In this document: positions 17,611 to 24,629 of the stretch, one piece after another
Layout: every line of letters begins with the position of its first letter
Numbering within the stretch: position 1 is the first letter of the stretch
Source of the DNA: Dyadobacter frigoris
Lineage (GTDB): Bacteria > Bacteroidota > Bacteroidia > Cytophagales > Spirosomataceae
DNA: 64,000 nucleotides
Reading direction: 5' to 3'
Assembly (NCBI RefSeq): GCF_005280585.1
Contig: NZ_SZVO01000003.1
Span: forward strand, 248,001-312,000
Notes under the pieces: model-generated
The model's database searches: none
Seen by the model: the letters and a program-made list of their open reading frames with translations, nothing else
Told to the model about the DNA's origin: nothing
Made by a program: the position numbers and the translations under genes

Positions 17611-20600
17611 ATGAAAAATATAACAACGAGTAACAGTATTGCAGATATTTTGAGTTCAAAAGCTGAAAATCTTAGTCTGACAGAAGTCTTATCTCAAGAA
17701 ATTTCATCTCTAAATGGAGTTACTGATGAAATGAAAGCTGCACTTGAAGCCATTAACATTAAAACTGTTTTTGATTTAGGCACGTCGTGGGTATTCGCAA
17801 ACGCTCGTCAGCTACTTCTGAATTCTCAGGCAGGTGGTGGATTTAATCGAATTGGTAAAATTCCAGGTAATTTTTTAGATAATAGTTTTCCAACCGACAT
17901 ACCAATCGAAAAAATTGGAGATGCTGATATAAAATATCTGGTTGGTGTTGGGATTGTACCGGCGACAGCTATTGAAACATCTTTGGGTATAAAAACTATC
18001 AAGGAATTGGCTTTTTGGCAACCCGCTGAAGTTGCTCGTTTAATTGTGGCATCTTCAATGGGAACAAATTTAGGTTCAATTGAGGATACAGCGGAAGAAT
18101 TAAGACCCAAATTTGGAGAATATCCAACACATAGGGTTTACTACGACACGTTAGTCATGCTTGAAATGAAAGGAACACCACAAGTAGATACTCCAATTAT
18201 AGATATAAAAAGCAAAGGGGGAACATTATCACTAAAAGCAGCTATTGACCAAAAGGGACGATTTGCTCAACCCGCCATTGGTACTATACTAACTTTCTCT
18301 CAATCTTGGTATTCACAAGGAATTACACTTGGACAAATGGTTCACAGCTTGGGGCTTGCTCCTGGTGAGGTGACAAGAGTAGCGGTAATTGACTGGAATA
18401 GAAAAACGACCGGAAAGCAAACAGAAGCAATTGATGAAAGAGAAAAATTGGATAACCAAACAACTCACTCCCTAGCAACTCAGGAGGTGCAGGAAGCAGT
18501 CGCTAACGAAATGCAGGAAGGAGGTTCAAAAAGTAGTTCTTCATCTTCCTCGACCAGTGCGTCAGCTTCAATGTCTGTTGAGACGGGTTTATTAACCAGT
18601 TTATTTGCTAGCGGGGGTGCTTCCGGAAATGTTCAAACAGCCTCAACGGATGCAAGTGCCGAATCCTCATCCTGGTCTGTTGGGCATAGAGATATAGCAG
18701 CAAGCATGAGCAAAAATATTAACGATAAAACAGAGCAGCATTCAAATTCAGCAAGAAGCAGGAGGGCATCAGTAGTTAAAGAAGTGTCGCAATCTGAACA
18801 CGAACAGGTGAGCACCAGAGTTGTTGCAAATTATAATCATATGCACGCTCTTACAATTCAATATTATGAAGTAATTCAAATTTACAGAACACTTGTACAA
18901 CTTCATAAAGCAGAAAGATGTCTGTTTCTTCCAATGGAAATAATAGATTTTGAGGATGAAATTGTTTTAGAAAGATATAGAAGTACGTTGGCAAGACGGG
19001 CATTAAATTCAACTGCTTTTGATTTATTAATTGACGACACTTCATCCGTAACCCTTACACCTACTATTGACAGCAACAGCCTCTTTGTTTTTAACCCAAG
19101 TGTCGCTAGTAGCGTTGCTACAAATCCAGTCCATTCAAATTTGATGTTCATTAAAAGTCTAAATCTGAATTTAAGTGAATCAGATAACGCTAAAATAGAT
19201 GCCTTCAAATCCGATTTTGGTGAAAAAGTCACGCCATCGATATCGAATGTATCAGCAATGCAAAAGCCTATATGGCAAAGTGATACTATTGCAAACATTT
19301 CAAGATTAATTGGAAAATCAATCTTACGGCCAAATGACAATAAAAGTCTGCATTTATCCGATAATACTTTTCTTATAAGGGTTACTGTCAAAGACATTGT
19401 ACCGCTGCAAATAAATCTCCATAATATACAAACGGGAGACAATCTTATTTCCGTTCTAAATATGCCTTCTGTAGTAATGGAAAAGCCAATATTACTTTCA
19501 GAAATAGACAGTATTCAAATAGAGAAAACAAAAGATAGTAAACAAAGGGAAGGAACGGTAATACTAACTTGCTCATGTAACGGTAGTGTTTTTGATGTTC
19601 CGGTACCAGTTACATTGGGTAATGATATCGGTTTAAATGATGTGATAAAATTAAACACTGATAGAGAAGATAGAAAACGAAAAACCATAAAACACCTAAA
19701 AGAAAACGCAGATTATTACAGCAAAGTTATTTATCAAAATCTTGATTCAGCTGCGCTAACTATTTTATTCTCTCAATACAAATGGGGCGATAGGACATTG
19801 CTTGAATTAGTTGACCCTAAACCTGTTAAGGTAGTCGGCAACTATTTGATATTAAAAGCGCCAACTGATAGAATAGAAAACCTTAGAGAATTTGAAAATC
19901 AACCGACCGATATTCAGGAATGGCTATCTTTAATTGATAAATACAATATTAAAGTAGGTGAAACTTCAAATGAAAGATTGGTCCCAATTCCAACAGGAGG
20001 CGTATTTGCCGAAGCTGTGTTAGGGCGTTCTAATTCAGCAGAAAAATTAGACATAACAAGATTCTGGAATTGGCAGGATTCCCCTATTCCAATTTTGCCA
20101 ACTGATATTGCACCTATACAGACAAGTACTCGAGGACAAGCGGAAGATTTAAAAGCAACTCCCCTTAGCTCACCAGTTTTAAATATTGTAAACCCAACAA
20201 CACTACCAACAGGTAGCGATTTAGGAAGTATCCTTTCGGCTGTTTCAAATGGAAATATGTTTAGAGATATGTCGGGGCTTGCCGGTACACAGGGCTTGGT
20301 GAAAGCGGGTATGGAAGGTACTTTACAGGCAGCAACAGAATCTGGGCAATTAACATCTGCTAATATGAAAACTCAAGCACAAAAAGCAGTGTCAATGGCT
20401 CAGATAGCAGCAGATCTTGCAAAAAGTATCGTTAGTGCGGCAACTGGCGTACCTGCTGGTGGGGGAAGTAGCGTACAAGGTATTTCCGGTGATGGTGCAA
20501 AAATTAACCATGCAAAAAACATGGACGACAGAGGTGTGAAAAATAATATCAGCAGTAACACGGACAATACAAAAACACCTGATAATTCAAGCAGTCAAAA

Positions 20601-21138
20601 TAATGACAGTGCTAACCAATCTTTTGGTAGCGGCTCTGGAACAAATGCCCCGCAGGGAGCAGGAAGCTTTGAGACAGATGCATTTAACAAAACAAATTGG
20701 GGTGGATTAGGTACTTCAGGTAATCAGTTTTATGATAAAGCATCTGATACAGGTTTACAATTAGCGAGTACATCTAATAAAATTAGCCTAACAGCCGTAT
20801 TTTCTTTTTTAGAGGTCGTTTGTCTAAAGCAAATAACAGGTGGTGATAGTGATACTATCGAAATTATTAGAAATAAAGTTAAAATACGGGTCTTCGATAT
20901 CAAGACTGGTGAAAGTAAATCTTTTGGTAGTAGTGGTTACATTGGAAAACAAACATTAATGTTTGACATTGGTGATTTAGTCGAATTAAAAGAAACAGAC
21001 TCTTTGCCCGATATACTTCTAAAAGAATTTTCAATTACAAAGGAAGATATAACATCAGGGAAAAAAGAGATTTTATACAATGATAATTATAAGTTCAATT
21101 TCACTTTTCTATATTTGGACGATGCCACTATTGCCTAA
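17611..21138 (+). CDS. Giant uncharacterised protein with HhH-like repeats and Ser-rich segment
   Basis: A protein of 1175 residues from ATG 17611; an upstream TTG in frame would cover the shared motif and is rejected. There is no signal peptide. Residues about 34-70 and 98-147 look like two helix-hairpin-helix-type repeats (LNGVTDEMKAALEAINIKTV; IGDADIKYLVGVGIV). Then come a conserved-looking block (YSQGITLGQMVHSLGLAPGE, about 234-253), a Ser-rich stretch (304-322), a long charged helical region (about 360-460), beta-rich parts, a Gly/Ser/Asn-rich linker (about 950-1030) and a beta-rich end. The base composition is visibly more AT-rich than the flanking housekeeping genes. I recall similar LGQxxHSLxLAPGE proteins in other phyla, uncharacterised, but could not check. 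The function is unknown. Confidence 0.85.
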   Translation: MKNITTSNSIADILSSKAENLSLTEVLSQEISSLNGVTDEMKAALEAINIKTVFDLGTSWVFANARQLLLNSQAGGGFNRIGKIPGNFLDNSFPTDIPIEKIGDADIKYLVGVGIVPATAIETSLGIKTIKELAFWQPAEVARLIVASSMGTNLGSIEDTAEELRPKFGEYPTHRVYYDTLVMLEMKGTPQVDTPIIDIKSKGGTLSLKAAIDQKGRFAQPAIGTILTFSQSWYSQGITLGQMVHSLGLAPGEVTRVAVIDWNRKTTGKQTEAIDEREKLDNQTTHSLATQEVQEAVANEMQEGGSKSSSSSSSTSASASMSVETGLLTSLFASGGASGNVQTASTDASAESSSWSVGHRDIAASMSKNINDKTEQHSNSARSRRASVVKEVSQSEHEQVSTRVVANYNHMHALTIQYYEVIQIYRTLVQLHKAERCLFLPMEIIDFEDEIVLERYRSTLARRALNSTAFDLLIDDTSSVTLTPTIDSNSLFVFNPSVASSVATNPVHSNLMFIKSLNLNLSESDNAKIDAFKSDFGEKVTPSISNVSAMQKPIWQSDTIANISRLIGKSILRPNDNKSLHLSDNTFLIRVTVKDIVPLQINLHNIQTGDNLISVLNMPSVVMEKPILLSEIDSIQIEKTKDSKQREGTVILTCSCNGSVFDVPVPVTLGNDIGLNDVIKLNTDREDRKRKTIKHLKENADYYSKVIYQNLDSAALTILFSQYKWGDRTLLELVDPKPVKVVGNYLILKAPTDRIENLREFENQPTDIQEWLSLIDKYNIKVGETSNERLVPIPTGGVFAEAVLGRSNSAEKLDITRFWNWQDSPIPILPTDIAPIQTSTRGQAEDLKATPLSSPVLNIVNPTTLPTGSDLGSILSAVSNGNMFRDMSGLAGTQGLVKAGMEGTLQAATESGQLTSANMKTQAQKAVSMAQIAADLAKSIVSAATGVPAGGGSSVQGISGDGAKINHAKNMDDRGVKNNISSNTDNTKTPDNSSSQNNDSANQSFGSGSGTNAPQGAGSFETDAFNKTNWGGLGTSGNQFYDKASDTGLQLASTSNKISLTAVFSFLEVVCLKQITGGDSDTIEIIRNKVKIRVFDIKTGESKSFGSSGYIGKQTLMFDIGDLVELKETDSLPDILLKEFSITKEDITSGKKEILYNDNYKFNFTFLYLDDATIA

Positions 21139-21161
21139 GATATATTGGTATTTTTCAGAAA

Positions 21162-21212
21162 TTTGTTGCTAATAAAGCATGCGTAAGCGGTAGCGTAAGC
21201 GGTAGCAACAAA
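21162..21212. repeat. Hairpin with internal 12-bp tandem repeat after the giant gene
   Basis: TTTGTTGCTA (21162-21171) pairs perfectly with TAGCAACAAA (21203-21212). The loop contains GCGTAAGCGGTA twice in tandem (21181-21192 and 21193-21204). This is the first of two consecutive stem-loops downstream of the giant gene. Confidence 0.65.
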
Positions 21213-21214
21213 CA

Positions 21215-21266
21215 AACAGAGGCTTAAACGCATCCATGTATACTACGTTGCGTTTAAGCCTCTGTT
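21215..21266. repeat. Perfect 18-bp inverted repeat after the giant gene
   Basis: The arms at 21215-21232 (AACAGAGGCTTAAACGCA) and 21249-21266 are perfect reverse complements around a 16-nt loop. It starts 2 bp after the preceding hairpin. It is longer than usual terminators and lacks a T-run. It could be a terminator, a recombination site or an end of a former mobile element. Confidence 0.7.
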
Positions 21267-21841
21267 GAACCAAAACTTCGGTGGCTGTTTTATGAGGTTT
21301 CAATAAGGTGGGGAATGTTCCAGAAATGGTTATCTGGCCAGTGAAATTGTTATTGCGTACTTATGATAGTTAATACCCAAAGTAATCGGGCTTATAGTTT
21401 TCAGAATACAATATAATATTTTTCTACCATTTTATACCTGTTGGGCAATAGTTTACCGAGCCTGACTTGCGGCTTTTTGTAAAGATCAAAAGACAATCCC
21501 TGCTGATTCTTTGCAAAAAGGAGGTGCAATGACATAGAGAAAGTGAGTTACCGAAGGTTTAGGCAAAACAGAGGGTTTTAATTTTAGTCCCATTAACACA
21601 AAATAATCTCATCATCAGCTAAAATCATTCCTCACGAAAAGTGTGAAACTACCTGCTTTCTAACTTTTTGTGAGGAAATTTTTGTATTCAATACTGTTTT
21701 CTGTTTCCATTTCCTCCCAATAATTCGACTCATACCTAGGATAAAGAAATACAAGTTTCCTTCCTGTCAGATAATCAAGTCCAATTGTTTCCAATCCGGA
21801 AAATCTTTGAATAATTATCAACAATTTAAATAAATACAACA
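21267..21841. other. Non-coding stretch, no supported gene
   Basis: About 575 bp without a convincing gene. A 72-codon minus-strand frame (21660-21878) runs into the next gene and has no family match. Near 21806-21820 the minus strand reads AATTGTTGATAATTA, which partly resembles copy 4 of the shared motif but lacks the ATCC half. Mechanistic elements for the downstream small-protein pair probably lie here. Confidence 0.4.
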
Positions 21842-22096
21842 ATGGAAAAGAAAGTAGAAAATCAGTTTTTAGTATCATTGGAAGGTTTGCATCTGAGTGA
21901 GGATCAGAAAAAAAGGATCAACGAGGGAATTCAGGAAATTGTAATGAAGGAGCTTGCGCATATGGATGCGCTGAAGGAATACGGCGTAGGAAAGAAAAAA
22001 GGCCCGTTTGATTTTGGCGGCCTTCATCCATTTATCTGGGGAATATGGTGGGATGACGCAAGAAACAGAATTATCCAGATTGGAAATGGATTCTGA
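21842..22096 (+). CDS. Unknown 84-residue protein, precursor-peptide-like layout
   Basis: I do not recognise this family. The N-terminal half is helical and charged (LSEDQKKRINEGIQEIVMKE), like a leader segment. A GKKKG step is followed by an aromatic, Gly-rich tail with FDFGGLHPFIWGIWWDD and a polar end. That two-part layout resembles a ribosomally made peptide precursor (leader plus core), but no maturase or transporter is next to it. The following gene overlaps its last codons by 11 bp, which argues that both are translated. It could equally be a small regulatory or binding protein. Confidence 0.6.
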   Translation: MEKKVENQFLVSLEGLHLSEDQKKRINEGIQEIVMKELAHMDALKEYGVGKKKGPFDFGGLHPFIWGIWWDDARNRIIQIGNGF

Positions 22097-22496
22097 CAAT
22101 TTATCAGAAAATTCTCTGGACTGCCCAAGTTATGTTGCCAAACCAGGTGCTGATCTATTTGGGATTGTAGGCAAAAATGGGAAGGTGACTTATTTGAACG
22201 ATACGATCAGGATTGACAAAACTTTCGTAGAGGAAGCACAAAAAGGCAGACGGGCAGAAGAACGTTTTCGTTTTTCGGGAAAATGTATTCAACAGGGATG
22301 CCATCAGTGGGAAGATGGGAAATGCGGTTTAATTCAAAAAGTTATTCAGCTTCACCAAAATCCGGTCAGCACTTCTGTACAACATTGTGCAATCAGAAAT
22401 TCCTGCCGATGGTATGCGCAGGAAAAAGAACTGGCTTGTGCCAATTGTTCAGAGGTATTCAGAAACAGTGAAACGATGTTTCTACAAACTTTATAA
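22086..22496 (+). CDS. Unknown Cys-rich protein coupled to the 84-residue protein
   Basis: A 136-residue protein from ATG 22086; an earlier ATG at 22008 lies deep inside the previous gene and is less likely. The N-terminal part (ADLFGIVGKNGKVTYLNDTI) may form a small beta domain. The C-terminal half has eight cysteines in the whole chain, including GKCIQQGC, DGKCG, HCAIRNSCRW and ACANC, a spacing that could bind zinc or an iron-sulfur cluster. It overlaps the preceding gene by 11 bp, so expression is likely coupled. The family and role are unknown to me. Confidence 0.65.
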   Translation: MDSDNLSENSLDCPSYVAKPGADLFGIVGKNGKVTYLNDTIRIDKTFVEEAQKGRRAEERFRFSGKCIQQGCHQWEDGKCGLIQKVIQLHQNPVSTSVQHCAIRNSCRWYAQEKELACANCSEVFRNSETMFLQTL

Positions 22497-22623
22497 CTCC
22501 GATTTTTGTCAGAAGAATGTCAAAGATTTTCAATCATTTCATTCTTCTGACAAAATTAAAATATTTATATTTTCCCGGCCGGTTAATAAGTTTTTATAAT
22601 TTTTGCAATTTCCGTTACAACCT

Positions 22624-22657
22624 TTTGCCATCATTAAGACTCTTTGTATTAGATTTG
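22624..22657 (+). promoter_or_regulatory. Promoter of the 87-residue exported protein
   Basis: TTTG (22624-22627), a spacer of 22 bases, and TAGATTTG (22650-22657) match the Bacteroidota promoter. The -7 box lies inside a direct repeat, TTTGTATTAG twice (22643-22652 and 22654-22663). Transcription would start near 22664, about 27 nt before the ATG. Confidence 0.6.
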
Positions 22658-22690
22658 TATTAGTTTACAACTGTAAATTAAATTTTAGCT

Positions 22691-22954
22691 ATGAAATCAT
22701 TATCTACATTTATAATTGCTGTATGTCTTTTTGTACTTTGCCTGTTTGAAAAAGAGGCAAAACAGCAAGCCCTTGACGAACAAAAACTCAGAGAAAAATC
22801 TTCTGAAAATCAGGTAGTTAACAACCAAAAAATATTACTTCCTGTCTACGGAAATTCTCAAAAAAACAGTCTCATCCAAGGTCAGTTTCAGATTGCACAG
22901 TTCGTCGCATCCGATTCATTGAGCAGCCAAAGTCATACTTCGGAATCGCTTTAA
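22691..22954 (+). CDS. Small exported protein, unknown
   Basis: An 87-residue protein with an N-terminal hydrophobic segment (MKSLSTFIIAVCLFVLCLFE) that is a signal peptide or anchor. The remainder is polar and Gln/Ser/Lys-rich (EKEAKQQALDEQKLREKSSE, then a Ser-rich end), without known motifs. A good promoter stands before it and a terminator follows, so it is probably a single-gene transcript. The function is unknown. Confidence 0.55.
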   Translation: MKSLSTFIIAVCLFVLCLFEKEAKQQALDEQKLREKSSENQVVNNQKILLPVYGNSQKNSLIQGQFQIAQFVASDSLSSQSHTSESL

Positions 22955-22980
22955 ATATATATCCACTTCATCAAATCTAT

Positions 22981-23018
22981 AAAAAGTGCCAGATCTGGAG
23001 ACAGATTTTGTACTTTTT
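22981..23018 (+). terminator. Terminator after the 87-residue protein
   Basis: The stem AAAAAGT-GCCAG-ATCTG (22981-22997) pairs with CAGAT-TTTGT-ACTTTTT (23002-23018) around a GAGA loop, with one mismatch and two G-T pairs, and a T-rich tail follows. The rest of the gap to 23265 shows no gene. Confidence 0.7.
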
Positions 23019-23265
23019 ATATTTTTTTTACTTTCAGCTCTACTTTTTTTCCTTTTACAAAATACCCGATGCACTAAGGAAATTACTGTTCTGAAAATGT
23101 TTTCATTTCAAACAGTAATTCCAATATCTTAAAACAGTAAATCAAGCTGGAAGTAAAAATATATACGCTAAAATTACCAATATACTACCTATCGGTTACA
23201 TCAAATAGTCCAAAAAAATCTGTGTAAATTTGAGCTGTTAAACGACTGATGACTTCAATCAACTT

Positions 23266-23946
23266 TTACTCTTTACCAAACGCAATGATATCCGTTCCTT
23301 CCAGTATTTTCTTGCTATAACCTTTTGTTGCAGAATTAATCATTGCCAAACCCAGCTCTTTCATTGTACAAAAGCCGGTTTGGTAAATTGCACGTCCAAT
23401 TGGAAATAACCAGCTAATGTATTTATAGAATTTATGCGTGTATTTTAATCCTTTCGTAGGTTTAATAAATCCTGGACGAAAGGCATAAACGGCTTTAAAA
23501 GGTAATTTCATCAAGTCGTTTTCAGTTTTCCCTTTGATTCGCGCCCAAGCCAGCCGGCCTTTTTCGGAACTATCAGTACCACCGCCGGAAATATAACAGA
23601 AAGTCATATCGCTGTTAATCTTGCTCAAAGTTTCCGCAACGTGTATAGTGAGCGTATACGTCATTTTGTAATATACTTCTTCGGAAATGCCAACAGAAGT
23701 AACTCCCAAACAAAAGAAACAGGCGTTATAACCGGAAAGCTGGCTTTCAATCGCTGAAAGATCAAAGAAATCCTGATGGATAATTTCTTTGATTTTCGGA
23801 TGCGTTATTCCGCTTGGTTTTCTGTTTATAATCAAAACAGCCTCCACCTGAGGATGGAGCAAACATTCGTGTAAAACGCCTTCTCCTACCATTCCGGTAG
23901 TTCCCGTGATGACCGCCCTTATGGCCTTACTATTCGTCGTATCCAT
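23266..23946 (-). CDS. NAD(P)-binding Rossmann-fold oxidoreductase (atypical SDR)
   Basis: A 226-residue protein with the nucleotide-binding start AVITGTTGMVGEGVLHECL, an acidic/basic switch (IINRKPSG), a central YNACFFCLGVTSVGISE, and FCYISGGGTDSS in the strand where SDRs keep catalytic Ser. It lies on the same strand one base downstream of a TetR regulator, so the two form an operon and the regulator probably senses the enzyme's substrate or a related toxic compound. The reaction is unknown; family members are often annotated as epimerases or putative NAD-dependent oxidoreductases. Confidence 0.85.
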   Translation of the reverse strand: MDTTNSKAIRAVITGTTGMVGEGVLHECLLHPQVEAVLIINRKPSGITHPKIKEIIHQDFFDLSAIESQLSGYNACFFCLGVTSVGISEEVYYKMTYTLTIHVAETLSKINSDMTFCYISGGGTDSSEKGRLAWARIKGKTENDLMKLPFKAVYAFRPGFIKPTKGLKYTHKFYKYISWLFPIGRAIYQTGFCTMKELGLAMINSATKGYSKKILEGTDIIAFGKE

Positions 23947-23947
23947 A

Positions 23948-24520
23948 TTATTGTTTGATATTTGTAATCATTTCCCAAAGCAAAACAAAGGTTTCATCGA
24001 TGACTTGTTTCTGTTTTGAAGCGGATAAATCGTTGCTGACCAGATATTGGTAAACTCCATAAAGCTGACTTCCTAATATCGTGCCGATCAAGCCGACCGG
24101 TAGTGATTTAAATATTTTACTCTTCACACCTTCACCTAAAAGGCCGACATGCAATCTCGTTTGTTTTTCTATATCTTCCGCAGAAACTTTTGCCAAATGA
24201 GGTGAAAAATGAAATTGCTGAATGAAATAAAACTCATCCCGATGAATCAAGGCCCATTGAAGCGATTCTTCATAAATTGTCTTCATTCTTGTTTCCAAAG
24301 TACTCTGATCATCAACTTTGGACAACAGATAACCGTTGAGATTTTCTTTAATCCTGATATATAACCCTACAATCAAATCTTCCTTTGTTTTAAAATAATG
24401 AAACAAAGTACCGTTTGCGACACCTGCTTCTTTTGCAATTTTACTCGTTGGTGTACCATGAAACCCAAATTCTACAAAGAGCTTTAATGCCGCTGCTAAT
24501 ATTTCTTTTTCCTTATCCAT
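23948..24520 (-). CDS. TetR/AcrR-family regulator
   Basis: A 190-residue repressor. The N-terminal HTH is typical: AALKLFVEFGFHGTPTSKIA, then KEAGVANGTLFHYFKTKEDL. The C-terminal ligand-binding part is helical and has no recognised specificity. Its gene is directly followed by the Rossmann oxidoreductase gene with a one-base gap, so both are transcribed together and probably autoregulated. Dimeric repression released by a small ligand is the family norm; the ligand here is unknown. Confidence 0.93.
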   Translation of the reverse strand: MDKEKEILAAALKLFVEFGFHGTPTSKIAKEAGVANGTLFHYFKTKEDLIVGLYIRIKENLNGYLLSKVDDQSTLETRMKTIYEESLQWALIHRDEFYFIQQFHFSPHLAKVSAEDIEKQTRLHVGLLGEGVKSKIFKSLPVGLIGTILGSQLYGVYQYLVSNDLSASKQKQVIDETFVLLWEMITNIKQ

Positions 24521-24629
24521 TCCAAAGACTGACTGATCACTCTATAAAAATACAGAAATAAAACCTGCTTACAAAATATAATTGAAATCATTTGTAAGCA
24601 GGTTAGTGATGGGATAACAATCAACAAAA

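Noticed and set aside
21806..21820. Reverse-strand AATTGTTGATAATTA resembling motif copy 4
   Set aside because: It lacks the ATCC half and points away from the next gene.
21660..21878. 72-codon frame on the minus strand
   Set aside because: It overlaps the start of the 84-residue gene, has no family motif and no promoter; taken as chance.
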